Origin: Micromonospora thermarum
GTDB taxonomy: Bacteria > Actinomycetota > Actinomycetes > Mycobacteriales > Micromonosporaceae
NCBI RefSeq assembly: GCF_012034245.1
Contig: NZ_JAATEO010000022.1
Span: forward strand, 1-64,000
DNA length: 64,000 nucleotides
Direction of reading: 5' to 3'
Both the position numbers and the translations under genes were made by a program. Below the pieces are notes generated by a model. The model searched no databases. It had not been told where the DNA came from and was given only the letters and a program-made list of their open reading frames with translations. Every line of letters begins with the position of its first letter. Positions within the stretch are counted from its first letter, which is position 1. This document shows, one piece after another, positions 33,740 through 42,991 of the stretch.

Positions 33740-36139
33740 TCAAGGACGCCGGCCGGCGCGGCGGCCGGGTGGGCTGGGTGGTTCGGGGCCCGGGTCGGGG
33801 ATCGCGGGCATCGGGCGGGTCACCGCGCTCCCGCCATCCAGGTAAATGTGTTCGCCGTGGTGCCACAGCTCCACGGTCGCGTCCGGGCCCGCGTCCGGCA
33901 GCTCGTACCGGGCCTCGCCGGCGGTCAGCGTCACCGACAGCCGGTGGCCGTGCCAGCGCAGGCAGAACGCGAGCCGCCGGATCGCCGTGGGCAGCCGCGG
34001 GTCGAAGGAGAGCACACCTCGGTCGTCGCGCAGGCCGCCGAAGCCCTGCACCAGGGCCAGCCACGCACCGGCCAGCGACGCCAGGTGCAGCCCGTCGGCG
34101 GTCTTGTCACCCAGGTCCGCGAGGTCCTGCAACACGGACTCGGCGAACAGGTCGTAGGCCAGGTCGAGGTGCCCGACCTCGGCGGCGAGCACCGCCTGCG
34201 GTGAGGCCGACAGCGACGAGTCCCGGACGGTCCGGGCCTCGTAGTACGCGACGTTGCGCGCCTTCTCGTCGGCGGTGAACTCGCCGGGACAGCGCTGCAT
34301 GGCCAGCACCAGGTCCGCCTGCTTCACCACCTGCTTGCGGTACAGCTCCAGGTACGGGAAGTGCAGCAGCAACGGGTAGTCGTCGTCCGAGGTGTTCGCG
34401 AAGTCCCACTCGGGCAGGCCGGTGAACCCGGCCGACTGCTGGTGCACGCCTCGCTTGCCGTCGTACGGGACGTGCACCGCGCCCGCGGCGGCCCGCCAGC
34501 CGGCGACCTCGGCCGGGTCGACGCCGAGCCGGGCCGCCACCTCCGGGTGCCGCTCGGCCGCGTCGGCGGCGCCGCGCAGGTTGCGCCGGGCCACCAGGTT
34601 CGTGAAGACGTTGTCGTCGACCAGCGCGGTGTACTCGTCCGGGCCGGTGACCCCGTGCAGGTGGAAGTCGCCGTCGTCGCCGAAGTGCCCGTAGCCGCGC
34701 CAGAGCCGGGCGGTCTCCACCAGCAGCTCGAGCCCGGTCTCGGCGAGGAACCCCTCGTCGCCGGTGGCCGCGACGTACCGCAGGACCGCGTCGGCGATGT
34801 CGGCGTTGACGTGCAGGCCGGCGGTGGCGGCCGGCCAGTAGCCGGAGCACTCCCGGCCGCCGATGGTCCGCCACGGGGAGGTGGCGCCGGTCAGCCGCAG
34901 CTCCGCCGCGCGCTCCCGCGCCTCGGTCAGGTGCGCGTGCCGCCAGCGCAGCGCCGAGCGGGCCACGTCCGGGGCGAGGTACGTGAGCACCGGCAGCACG
35001 TAGCCCTCGGTGTCCCAGAGCATGTGGCCGTCGTACCCGTTGCCGGTCAGCCCCTTGGCCGGGATGGTCCGGTCGCCGTCCGGGCGGCCGGCCTGGATCA
35101 GGTGGAACACCGCGAAGCGGATGGCCTGTTGCAGCTCGTCGTCACCGTCCAGCTCGACGTCGGCGACGGCCCAGGCGGCGTCGACAGCCGCGCGCTGGGC
35201 GGCGAGCAGCGCGTCGAAGCCCTCCGCACGGGCGTCCCGCGCCTCCGCGACGACCAGGTCCGCGAGCGGGGTGGGGTCGCTGCCGTCGACCGGTTCGCAC
35301 TCGTACGCGGCGAACTTCGTCACCCGGACCCGGTCGCCCGGGCGGAGCGTGCCGTCCAGTGCGAGGCGCAGCCGGTCGGGGGTCTCGTCGACCGCCGACG
35401 CGAACCCGTCCGGGGTCTCGACCTCGTGGGCCACCGCCACGGCGACCCGTTGCGCGCTGCGCTCGGTGCGGTGCACCAGCACCCCGTCGGGGCCGTCGAC
35501 GCGGCGGTACTCGGCGGTGAGCGGGTCGTGGATCACCGAGGCGGCCCGGGGGTCGTCGGAGCGCTCCGGCACCCGCTCGTTGGCGAGCGCGTCGGAGCAG
35601 ATCCGCACGTCGACCGGCGCGTCCAGCGCCTCGACGGTCCACCGGACGGCGGCCACCGCACGGCGGGGCAACGCCACCAGCCGGACGCTGTGGACGCGTA
35701 CGGCGGGCCCGCCCGGGGACTCCCACCCGGTGTGCCGCTCGACCACACCGGCCCGCAGGTCGAGGACGCGGTCGTGCACGCGGATCGTGCCGGTGCGCAG
35801 GTCCAGCCGCTCGCCGCCGACCCAGAGGCGGATCAGGGTCGCGTTCGGTGCGCTGATCACCGTGTCGCTGAGCTGCGGGAAGGCGTACCCCTCCTCGGGG
35901 TAGCTCAGCTCCCGCCGTTCGTGGAACCCGTTGAGGTAGGTGCCCGGCATCCCGTACGGCTCGCCCTCGTCGAGGGTGCCGCGCCAGCCGATCCACCCGT
36001 TCGACAACGCGAAGACCGATTCGGTCTCGGCGAGCCGGTCGGCGTCCTCCGCGGTGCGCCGGACCCGCCAGCGCTCGTCGCCCTTCGTCCCCGGCACGGT
36101 CGGCGGCCGGTCGGCGATGTGCGGCACGACACCTCCCAT
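33740..36139 (-). CDS. Glycoside hydrolase family 65 (disaccharide phosphorylase-like)
   Basis: 799 residues, the usual length for maltose, trehalose or kojibiose phosphorylases. The N-terminal beta-sandwich starts at ESVFALSNGWIGWRG. The (alpha/alpha)6 catalytic domain contains GNGYDGHMLWDTEGY and ECSGYWPAATAGLHVNADIA. The general acid Glu lies in GVTGPDEYTALVDDNVFTN. A small C-terminal beta-domain closes the chain. Phosphate-binding residues near HQQSAGF fit a phosphorylase, although some relatives hydrolyse. Intracellular use of an alpha-linked disaccharide is likely. Only the stretch 33716-33739 separates it from the GNAT gene downstream. Confidence 0.9.
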   Translation of the reverse strand: MGGVVPHIADRPPTVPGTKGDERWRVRRTAEDADRLAETESVFALSNGWIGWRGTLDEGEPYGMPGTYLNGFHERRELSYPEEGYAFPQLSDTVISAPNATLIRLWVGGERLDLRTGTIRVHDRVLDLRAGVVERHTGWESPGGPAVRVHSVRLVALPRRAVAAVRWTVEALDAPVDVRICSDALANERVPERSDDPRAASVIHDPLTAEYRRVDGPDGVLVHRTERSAQRVAVAVAHEVETPDGFASAVDETPDRLRLALDGTLRPGDRVRVTKFAAYECEPVDGSDPTPLADLVVAEARDARAEGFDALLAAQRAAVDAAWAVADVELDGDDELQQAIRFAVFHLIQAGRPDGDRTIPAKGLTGNGYDGHMLWDTEGYVLPVLTYLAPDVARSALRWRHAHLTEARERAAELRLTGATSPWRTIGGRECSGYWPAATAGLHVNADIADAVLRYVAATGDEGFLAETGLELLVETARLWRGYGHFGDDGDFHLHGVTGPDEYTALVDDNVFTNLVARRNLRGAADAAERHPEVAARLGVDPAEVAGWRAAAGAVHVPYDGKRGVHQQSAGFTGLPEWDFANTSDDDYPLLLHFPYLELYRKQVVKQADLVLAMQRCPGEFTADEKARNVAYYEARTVRDSSLSASPQAVLAAEVGHLDLAYDLFAESVLQDLADLGDKTADGLHLASLAGAWLALVQGFGGLRDDRGVLSFDPRLPTAIRRLAFCLRWHGHRLSVTLTAGEARYELPDAGPDATVELWHHGEHIYLDGGSAVTRPMPAIPDPGPEPPSPPGRRAGRRP

Positions 36140-36208
36140 GGCTGCGCAGACCAGGAACCGTCAGTGTTTCCACCCCCAGTCCCCGGCCAAACCCCACCCA
36201 CTCTCCAC

Positions 36209-36276
36209 GATCTTGCACTTTCGGCCCTTGATCTGGGGGTGTTCGCGCCCTTTGTCAGGGCCAGAAGTGCAAGATC
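36209..36276. repeat. Imperfect 20-bp inverted repeat
   Basis: GATCTTGCACTTTCGGCCCT (36209-36228) and its near complement (36257-36276) differ at two bases and enclose 28 bp. It lies between the prepilin peptidase stop and the GH65 start, both on the minus strand. It may be a terminator or a dispersed palindromic element. Confidence 0.6.
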
Positions 36277-36298
36277 GCGGGAGGAGGGGGTGTTTGGG

Positions 36299-37048
36299 TT
36301 AGGGCAGGAGGAGCAGCGTGGTCACCGTGCCGAGGACCAGGAAGGGGCCGAAGGGGAGGTGGCTGGACCAGCGGATTCGGCCGGTTGCCAGTAGCAGCAG
36401 GGCCGCTGCGGCGGACAGGGCGAACGCGAGGAGCAGGCCCAGCACCGGGACCGTCCATCCGTGCCAGCCGAGGAGCAGGCCGGCGCTCACCGCCAGCTTG
36501 GCGTCCCCGAGGCCGGGGCCGCGCCGGCCGAGCAGGAGGGTGGTGGCGGCGAACAGCAGACCGAGCCCCAGCCCGGCGGCGGTGGCGCGCAGCCACGGGT
36601 CGTACCCGGCGCCGAGGGCCGCGGCCAGCCCCAGCAGGAGCCACGTGCCGAGCGCGGCGGGCCCGGTCAGCCGGTCGGGCAGCCGGTGCACCGCCGCGTC
36701 CACGAAAACGAGTGGCACCGCCCAGCCGAGCCACCAGGCCACCGCGGCCAGCTCGGTGACGGGCGGCCCGACCAGCAGGAGCACCGCGGCGGCCGCGCCC
36801 GTGGCGGCCTCCACCGTGCCGGGGGGCGGACCCACCCGGGCCGCGCACCGTCCGCACCGCGCACGCGGCCCGAGTGCCGGCCACGGGCGGTCCAGGTCGA
36901 CCGGGGCACCGCAGGCGTCACACCCGCGCCGGGGCACCGACCCCGGAGGTACGGCGTGCCGCAGCACCGCGAGGCGGAGGAGTGGAGTGACCGCGAGGAC
37001 GGCGAGCAGCGATGCCCGACCGGCGCGGTGGGGAGTCCTCACCGTCAT
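36299..37048 (-). CDS. Prepilin peptidase (A24 family)
   Basis: 249 residues with about seven membrane helices. A cytosolic loop carries two CxxC pairs (CDACG, CGRCA), as in PilD-type enzymes. The two catalytic aspartates are in FVDAAVHRLPD and GPGLGDAKL, the latter being the GxGD motif. The enzyme removes the leader of type IV-like prepilins at the membrane, here presumably the Flp pilin encoded at 43883. It is divergent from the tad operon and completes it functionally. Confidence 0.88.
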   Translation of the reverse strand: MTVRTPHRAGRASLLAVLAVTPLLRLAVLRHAVPPGSVPRRGCDACGAPVDLDRPWPALGPRARCGRCAARVGPPPGTVEAATGAAAAVLLLVGPPVTELAAVAWWLGWAVPLVFVDAAVHRLPDRLTGPAALGTWLLLGLAAALGAGYDPWLRATAAGLGLGLLFAATTLLLGRRGPGLGDAKLAVSAGLLLGWHGWTVPVLGLLLAFALSAAAALLLLATGRIRWSSHLPFGPFLVLGTVTTLLLLP

Positions 37049-37630
37049 GGCGAACCTGCCGGCACGAACACGCGGTGTAGTCGTAGGCTCGCCTTACTGT
37101 AACGGGCGCTCCGCCTTCGGTGCTTACCTCCACATCGGACCGGACCGCCGCCCGAACCGGCGGCCGACCCCGGCGTCGACGGCCGGCGGACGACGGCCGG
37201 GCCGCGCGACCCGGGGGACAAAGCGGACGCGAGCGATCGTTCACCCCCAGCCCTCCCACCCAGCCGACCCGAACGGCACCCCGGCCGGCGGCCGCGACGC
37301 CGCCCGGACCCGACGCCGGCACCCGCGCACCGGCCACCGGCCGGCAACCTGACCGCCACCACCGGCTGCCACCACCCCTCATCACGCAGAGTATTCGCTT
37401 GAATTGCCTCTGTTGCATCGGCGGACGTCAGCCTATGCTCGCCCCTTGGGTGCGATGCAACCCTCGATCATTCGACCGGGACGGTATAGGGATTTGCATT
37501 TGTAAAGATCAGACACGGTAAATGCGGATGCGTTTTTCCACAGGTCCGGATGTGGTCATTCGGCCGCGCTTCCGCACGCCCGGATCCGCTGGGACACCGG
37601 CCGCCGGGATGCCGACGAGGAGGCGCGACA
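37049..37630. other. Divergent intergenic region of the tad locus
   Basis: 582 bp without a gene. The part nearest the peptidase is GC-rich and holds a weak iron-box-like core (TAGGCTCGCCT, 37086-37096). From about 37381 to 37560 the DNA is clearly AT-richer (for example GATTTGCATTTGTAAAGATC), which suits a promoter region for the lipoprotein-tad operon. Candidate -10 boxes include TATGCT at 37433. Confidence 0.4.
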
Positions 37631-38197
37631 GTGCGAGAACGGCAGCTCAGGGGCGTTGTGGCGTACCTGGTGACGGTCGCGGTGCTCGGCGCTGCGGCGG
37701 GCTGCGGCACCGACCGGGGAGCGACCACCGCGACGGCGGCCGATGACGCGGCACCCGCCCGGGCGCGGTCCGGTGCCGACGAACAGACCGCCCGGAAAGC
37801 GGCGCTCGCCGCGTATTCCGGATATCTCGCCGCGTCCCGGAAGGCGAGTGGGCGCAGTGATCCGCAGCATCCGGAACTGTCCACATTCCTCGCTGATCCG
37901 TTGTTGACCCGGGTACGCCTCGCCATTCGGACGGCCAAGGAGCACGGCGCCGTACGCGTCGGAACGCTGGGCTCGGACCCGGCCGTGACCTCGGTCGACC
38001 TGGACGCCGTCCCGCCCACCGTGGAGATCCAGGACTGTCTGGACGCGACCGGCTGGCGGCTGGTCTACGCCCGCGACAAGCGGGTGGTGCCGGGCAGCCG
38101 GGGCACGCGCCACCTCGCCACGGCGACCGCGACCCGCTACCCCGACGGCCGCTGGCTGATCAGCGCCGGCGCCTCGCACGAGGACCAGCCGTGCTGA
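37631..38197 (+). CDS. Lipoprotein of the tad locus
   Basis: 188 residues from a GTG with GGAGG upstream. The signal peptide ends in a lipobox (LGAAAGC), so the protein should be lipid-anchored on the outer face of the membrane. The mature part has two Cys and a nuclear-transport-factor-like pattern (ARKAALAAYSGYLAA, then LAIRTAKEHGAVRVG). It overlaps the next gene by 7 bp and is the first gene of the pilus operon. Specific role unknown. Confidence 0.75.
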   Translation: MRERQLRGVVAYLVTVAVLGAAAGCGTDRGATTATAADDAAPARARSGADEQTARKAALAAYSGYLAASRKASGRSDPQHPELSTFLADPLLTRVRLAIRTAKEHGAVRVGTLGSDPAVTSVDLDAVPPTVEIQDCLDATGWRLVYARDKRVVPGSRGTRHLATATATRYPDGRWLISAGASHEDQPC

Positions 38198-39117
38198 CCC
38201 GGGGCGCGCGGTCGCGCCGCACGGTGCTCGGCGGGCTGGCCCTGGCCGCCGCGGTCGCGGCGGCCACCGTGCCGGCGGTGAGCTGGGCCGACCCGCCGGG
38301 CGCGGAATGCCCGCCCGGGCAGCACGACTGCAACGTCTGGGACGACGACCCGGGGACGCCGGGCGGCGGGACCGGCGGGCCGGGCGGCGGCGACGGCGGG
38401 GGCGGTGACGGCGGCGGTGGCGGGAAGTGCCAGTGGAACGGCCGCGTCATCCCCTGCTACGACCCGGTGCTCGGCTGGTTCAACAACGGCGACGGCTGCT
38501 ACTACAAGCTCGCCGAGCCGCAACCGGCCAACACCCCCGCCGGCCACCAGTGGTACGTGCTGACCTGCAACGGCGGCGATCTCGGCTCCCAGCGGCTGGA
38601 GCTGCGCGACTCCCCGCCACCCGGTTTCGGCGCCCCACCCGACCCCGAGGAACTGGCGCGGCGGGCGCTCGCCTCGATCCGGCTGCTCCCGCCGCGCGTT
38701 GCGATCGCGCCCCGCCGGCAGATCGGCCCCGGACTCGTCGGGCTGCCGGTGTGGATGTGGGCCAGCCGGGGTGACAGCTACTTCGGCCCGCTGCGCGCGT
38801 CCGCCTCCGACCGGGGGCTGACCGTCTCCATCGAGGCGCGGGTCGACCGGATCGTCTGGGACATGGGCAACGGGGTGCGGGTGACCTGCACCGGTCCCGG
38901 CACGCCCTACAGCTCCACCGGAGCGCACGCCGGGAAGCGCTCCCCCGACTGCGGCTACCACAGCGGCTACCCGAAGGCCGGGACGTACCGGGTCGGCGCC
39001 ACCACGTACTGGTCGGTGACCTGGCGCGGTGGCGGCGAGAGCGGCGTCATCCCGGTCACCCGGACGAGCGGCACGGTCCCGATCCAGATCGACGAACTAC
39101 AGGTGGTGGCGGAGTGA
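38191..39117 (+). CDS. Secreted protein of the tad locus
   Basis: 308 residues from a GTG overlapping the lipoprotein gene. A twin-Arg-like N-terminus (RSRRTVLGG) and Ala-rich helix form a signal peptide cleaved near SWA. The mature protein has a Gly/Asp linker, several Cys pairs (KCQWNGRVIPCYD, DGCYYKL) and a C-terminal beta-domain (GTYRVGATTYWSVTW). Such proteins accompany actinobacterial Flp loci but have no assigned function. GTGA overlap with the CpaB-like gene downstream. Confidence 0.75.
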   Translation: MLTRGARSRRTVLGGLALAAAVAAATVPAVSWADPPGAECPPGQHDCNVWDDDPGTPGGGTGGPGGGDGGGGDGGGGGKCQWNGRVIPCYDPVLGWFNNGDGCYYKLAEPQPANTPAGHQWYVLTCNGGDLGSQRLELRDSPPPGFGAPPDPEELARRALASIRLLPPRVAIAPRRQIGPGLVGLPVWMWASRGDSYFGPLRASASDRGLTVSIEARVDRIVWDMGNGVRVTCTGPGTPYSSTGAHAGKRSPDCGYHSGYPKAGTYRVGATTYWSVTWRGGGESGVIPVTRTSGTVPIQIDELQVVAE

Positions 39118-39773
39118 GCCTCGCGACGCGCAACGGAACCGGACCGGTGGACGCCCCGGTCACCCCGCCCAAGGTGGTCCGGCAGCGCCGGATGCGCCCC
39201 GGCCTGCTGGGCCTGGCCGTCCTGCTGATCGCCCTCGGCGGGCTCGGGGCGGCGTTCGCCGTCACCTCGGTCCGCGCCACCGGCAGCTACCTGGCGATCG
39301 CCCGCCCGGTCGAGGTCGGCCGGACGATCGGCGCGGACGACCTGGTGACCGTGCAGGTGGCCGGTGGCCAGGGGCTCTCCCCGGTGCCGGTGGGCCGCCG
39401 GGACGACGTGGTCGGCAAGCGGGCCAAGGTGTCCCTCGTCCCCGGGACGCTGCTGACCATGGACCAGCTCACCGACCAACCCCTGCTCGGCCCCGGGCAG
39501 CAGCAGCTCTCGCTGGGTCTCGAACCGTCCCAGGTGCCGGCCCGCACGCTGCACCCCGGCGACCGGGTGCTGCTGGTCAGCACGCCGGCCGGGAACGACG
39601 ACCGGCCGGCGGTCGGTGTCACCCGCTTCGAGGCCACCGTCATCGACACGACGACCAACGAGAACGACGACGAGGTCGTGGTCTACGTGGCGCTCGCCGT
39701 CCGGGACGTACCGGCGGTGGCGGCGCTGGAGGCGCAGGACCGCCTCGCCGTCGCCCTCACCGAGGCGGCCTGA
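39114..39773 (+). CDS. CpaB/RcpC-like SAF-domain pilus protein
   Basis: 219 residues with one N-terminal membrane helix (LLGLAVLLIALGGLGAAFAV) and then an SAF domain (YLAIARPVEVGRTIGADDLVTVQVA, GKRAKVSLVPGTLLTMDQL). Related CpaB proteins help assemble or anchor the Flp pilus outside the membrane. The GTG start overlaps the preceding stop, and the TadZ-like gene begins 3 bp after its stop. Confidence 0.8.
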   Translation: MSLATRNGTGPVDAPVTPPKVVRQRRMRPGLLGLAVLLIALGGLGAAFAVTSVRATGSYLAIARPVEVGRTIGADDLVTVQVAGGQGLSPVPVGRRDDVVGKRAKVSLVPGTLLTMDQLTDQPLLGPGQQQLSLGLEPSQVPARTLHPGDRVLLVSTPAGNDDRPAVGVTRFEATVIDTTTNENDDEVVVYVALAVRDVPAVAALEAQDRLAVALTEAA

Positions 39774-39775
39774 GC

Positions 39776-40576
39776 ATGGCGATCATCGCACTGGTCGCCG
39801 CCAAGGGCTCGCCGGGCGTCACCACCTCCGCACTGGCCTGTGCGCTGACCTGGCACCGCCGGCTGGTGCTGGCCGAATGCGATCCGGCCGGCGGGTCGGT
39901 GCTCGCCGGCTACCTCGGCGGCGCGCTCGACGGGCCCCGGGGCATCGGCGAGCTGGCCGTCGGCGAGCTGCGCGACGGCAACCTGGAGACGGCGTTCTGG
40001 TCGCAGCTGGTCGACCTGGACGCCCCGAAGCGGGAACGGCTGCTGCTGCCGGGCGTGGTCGATCCCGCCCAGGCGGGCAGCGTCGTCCCGCTGTGGCAGC
40101 GGTTCGCCGACTTCTTCACCGGGCTGGAACGCGGCGACCCCCCGTACGACGTGCTCGTCGACTGTGGACGGTTGCACGTGGCCGGTCCGCCCTGGCCGAT
40201 CCTGCGCGCCGCCTCGGTGGTGCTGGTGGTCACCGGCGCCCGGCTGCCGGACCTGTCCGCCACCCGGGCCCTGGTCCAGGCGATCGAGCGGGACTTCACC
40301 GAGCACCGGGTGCCCCCGGGCACGCTGCGGCTGCTGCTGGTCGGCGGCGGGCACGGGCGCAGTGAGGTCAGCAAGGCCCTGCGGCTGCCGGTCATCGCAC
40401 GGCTGCCGCACGACCCGCGTACCGCCGAGGTGCTGGCCCTGGGCGGCACCGTGCGGGCCGGACGGCCGCTGATGCGTGCGACGAGCGCGCTGGAGGTGCC
40501 GGTCGGGGCGCTGGTGGACCGGCGGCGGGCCCGCCTGGCCTGGCCGGTGCCGCAGGGGGTGCCGGATGCGGTTTGA
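39776..40576 (+). CDS. TadZ/CpaE-like P-loop ATPase
   Basis: 266 residues from the ATG MAIIALVAAKGSPGVTTSA, a deviant Walker A of the MinD/ParA group in which the usual KGGxGKT is KGSPGVT. Downstream are DPAGGSVLA and YDVLVDCGRLH. TadZ proteins localise the Tad secretion machine at the cell pole or membrane. The altered Walker A suggests weak or lost ATP hydrolysis. It overlaps the TadA-like gene by 11 bp. Confidence 0.8.
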   Translation: MAIIALVAAKGSPGVTTSALACALTWHRRLVLAECDPAGGSVLAGYLGGALDGPRGIGELAVGELRDGNLETAFWSQLVDLDAPKRERLLLPGVVDPAQAGSVVPLWQRFADFFTGLERGDPPYDVLVDCGRLHVAGPPWPILRAASVVLVVTGARLPDLSATRALVQAIERDFTEHRVPPGTLRLLLVGGGHGRSEVSKALRLPVIARLPHDPRTAEVLALGGTVRAGRPLMRATSALEVPVGALVDRRRARLAWPVPQGVPDAV

Positions 40577-42086
40577 ACCGGTCTCCGCCGACCCCCGCCG
40601 GCACGCGCCCACCGCCACGTCGATCGCGCCGCCCCTGCCGCCGCCGAACGGCCGCCACCACCCGGCGCCGGTCGCCCCACCGCCACCGGAGGCACCCCCG
40701 CGCCCCCGCGTGGACTTCCAGGTGGTCCGGGAGCTGCGCCGGGAACTCAGCGAACGGCTCACCCTCTGGCAGCGCGGCCGGGAGTTCGACGCCGACGCCG
40801 AGGACACCGAGCGCGCCCGGCTGGCGGTCGCGGTCGTCTCCGAGTACGCGGACGCGGTCCGCCGGGCCGGCACCCCGATGCCCGCCGGCGAGGAGCGTCT
40901 CCTGCTGGACCAGGTCACCGCCGAGCTGGCCGGGCTCGGCCGGCTCCAGACGCTGCTGGTCGACGACACCATCGAGGAGGTGCACATCCTCGGCAGCGAC
41001 CAGGTGCGCATCACCCGCCACGGCGGCGGCGTCGACTGGGCCGAGCCGATCGCCGACAGCGACGACGAGCTGGTGGAGATCCTCCAGGCGGCGGCCCGGC
41101 GGGCGGGCGCCACCGAACGCTCCCTGTCGACGTCGAAGCCCACTCTCGACCTGCAACTGCCCGACGGCAGCCGGCTCGCCGCGGTGTTCCTGGTCAGCCA
41201 CCGCCCGTACGCGGTGATCCGCAAACACAACACGCTCGACGTGAGCCTGGACGACATCGCCGCCGGCCGGGGCGACCTGGACGAGATGATCGACCCGCTG
41301 CTGCGCGACTTCTTCCGCTCGGCCATGCGCGCCGGGCTGAACATCATGGTCGCCGGCCTGGCCGGGGCCGGGAAGACCACGGTCATCCGGGCGCTGATGA
41401 ACGAGATCCCGCCGGACGAGCCGTACGTGCTGCTGGAGGAGAGCCGCGAGCTGCTGCCCGCCCGTCGCGGGCCCCGACACCGGGCGGTGATGAGCTTCGA
41501 GGCCCGGGAGGGCCACGGAGAGCGGGGACCGGACGGCCGCCCGGCCGGTGAGGTCAGCATCGCCGACCTGATCCCGGTCTCACTGCGGATGGGCGTGCTG
41601 CGGATCATCGTCGGCGAGGTCCGGTCCCGGGAGATCGTGCCGATGCTCCAGGCGATGACGACCAGCCGGGGCTCGATGTGCACGATCCACGCCCGGACGC
41701 CGGCCGGTGTCGGTGAGCGGATCATCGAGCTGGCGCTGGCGCACGGCCGGGAGATGACGGTCGACCAGGCCCGGCGGATGGCCGGCAACGCGCTCGACCT
41801 GATCGTCTACGTCACCGTCGAGGACGAGACGGCGATCGGCGGACGCAAGCACCGCTTCGTCTCCCACGTCGAGGAGGTCATCGGCGTCGGTGACGGCAAC
41901 CGGATCAGCACCACCACGATCTTCGGACCGGGACCGGACGGGCGGGCGGTACCGCGGCACCTGCCGGAACGGATCCGCACCCAGCTCCTCCGGGTCGGCT
42001 ACGACGCCCGGCTGCTGAGCCGGTGGATCGAGGCCGGCACCGGCGCGTGGCGGCGACCCCGGCAGACCAGGCTGGGCCGGCGGTGA
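40566..42086 (+). CDS. TadA/CpaF secretion ATPase
   Basis: 506 residues. After a Pro-rich N-terminus come the N-domain (LLVDDTIEEVHILGSDQVRI) and the ATPase core: Walker A GLAGAGKTT, Asp box LLEESRELLP, Walker B-type RIIVGEVRSREI and the His box MCTIHARTP. It is the hexameric motor for Flp pilus assembly on the cytosolic face of the membrane. GTGA overlap with the TadB-like gene. Confidence 0.92.
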   Translation: MRFEPVSADPRRHAPTATSIAPPLPPPNGRHHPAPVAPPPPEAPPRPRVDFQVVRELRRELSERLTLWQRGREFDADAEDTERARLAVAVVSEYADAVRRAGTPMPAGEERLLLDQVTAELAGLGRLQTLLVDDTIEEVHILGSDQVRITRHGGGVDWAEPIADSDDELVEILQAAARRAGATERSLSTSKPTLDLQLPDGSRLAAVFLVSHRPYAVIRKHNTLDVSLDDIAAGRGDLDEMIDPLLRDFFRSAMRAGLNIMVAGLAGAGKTTVIRALMNEIPPDEPYVLLEESRELLPARRGPRHRAVMSFEAREGHGERGPDGRPAGEVSIADLIPVSLRMGVLRIIVGEVRSREIVPMLQAMTTSRGSMCTIHARTPAGVGERIIELALAHGREMTVDQARRMAGNALDLIVYVTVEDETAIGGRKHRFVSHVEEVIGVGDGNRISTTTIFGPGPDGRAVPRHLPERIRTQLLRVGYDARLLSRWIEAGTGAWRRPRQTRLGRR

Positions 42087-42991
42087 CTCCCGTGGTCGAC
42101 ATCGAACTCGTCGCGGTCGCCTCCGGCGCCGCCTGCGTGGCCGGGCTGCTGCTGGCCGTCGTCGCGATCGTCGGCACCCGGCGGCCGGCGGGACCACGCC
42201 CGGGCGCCGGGCCGGGACTCGCCCGGCTCTGGCGCGGCCCCGGGGCCACACCCCGCGAGCAACGGGCCCACCAGGCACTGCTCGTCGGCGCGGTGCTGGC
42301 CGGCGCGCTGGCCTTCCTGGTCACCGGGCTGCCGGTGATCGGCCTGCTGGTCGCCGTGGCGGTGCCGGGCACCCCCTGGCTGTTCTCCGTCGGGCGGGCC
42401 GAGCAGCGGGCCATCGCCCGGATCGAGGCGGTCGGCGAGTGGACCCGCCGGCTCAAGGACGTCTCCGCCACCGGCCAGGGCCTCCAGGCCGCGATCACCG
42501 GCACCGTCGCCACCGCCCCGGAGGAGATCCAGGAGGAGGTACGGCTGCTCGCCGCCCGCCTCCAGGCCGGCTGGCTGGCCCGTCCCGCCCTGCTGGCGTT
42601 CGCCGACGAGATCGCCGACCCGGTGTGCGACCAGGTGGTGGCGGCGCTCATCCTGCACCTGACCGACCGGGGCGACCGCCTCGGCGACGTGCTCGGCTCG
42701 ATCGCGTCGGCCGCCGCCGCCGAGGTCGCCACGCGTCGGGAGGTCGAGGCCAAGCGCACCCAGCCCCGGTTCGCGGTCCGGTTCCTCACCGGCATGACGC
42801 TGGCCACGATCGCGTACGGGCTGCTCAACACCGAGTACATCCGCCCGTACGGCACCCCGGTCGGGCAGCTCGTCATGGCGGTGCTCGGCGCGGCCTTCAT
42901 CGCCCTGCTGGCCTGGGTACGCGCAATGAGCCAGCCGCAACGGCCGGCCCGCTTCCTGCCCGCCCCCGACCCGCACGAGGTGGTCGCGTGA
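42083..42991 (+). CDS. TadB-like inner-membrane platform protein
   Basis: 302 residues from the overlapping GTG. Two N-terminal helices, a cytosolic type II secretion F domain (VGEWTRRLKDVSATGQGLQAAI, DRGDRLGDVLGSIASAAAAE) and C-terminal helices (IAYGLLNTEYI; LVMAVLGAAFIALLAWV) follow the TadB plan. With the TadC-like protein it forms the membrane base through which pilin is assembled. Followed by another GTGA overlap. Confidence 0.87.
   Translation: MTPVVDIELVAVASGAACVAGLLLAVVAIVGTRRPAGPRPGAGPGLARLWRGPGATPREQRAHQALLVGAVLAGALAFLVTGLPVIGLLVAVAVPGTPWLFSVGRAEQRAIARIEAVGEWTRRLKDVSATGQGLQAAITGTVATAPEEIQEEVRLLAARLQAGWLARPALLAFADEIADPVCDQVVAALILHLTDRGDRLGDVLGSIASAAAAEVATRREVEAKRTQPRFAVRFLTGMTLATIAYGLLNTEYIRPYGTPVGQLVMAVLGAAFIALLAWVRAMSQPQRPARFLPAPDPHEVVA

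Noticed and set aside
34361..36394. A 677-codon plus-strand open frame opposite the GH65 gene
   Set aside because: It is the antisense of a well-supported enzyme; composition is Val/Arg/Gly/His-rich without any domain, a usual effect of high GC.
39683..41788. A 701-codon minus-strand frame opposite the TadZ/TadA-like genes
   Set aside because: Ser/Arg-rich antisense composition; the plus-strand genes have clear ATPase motifs and operon overlaps.
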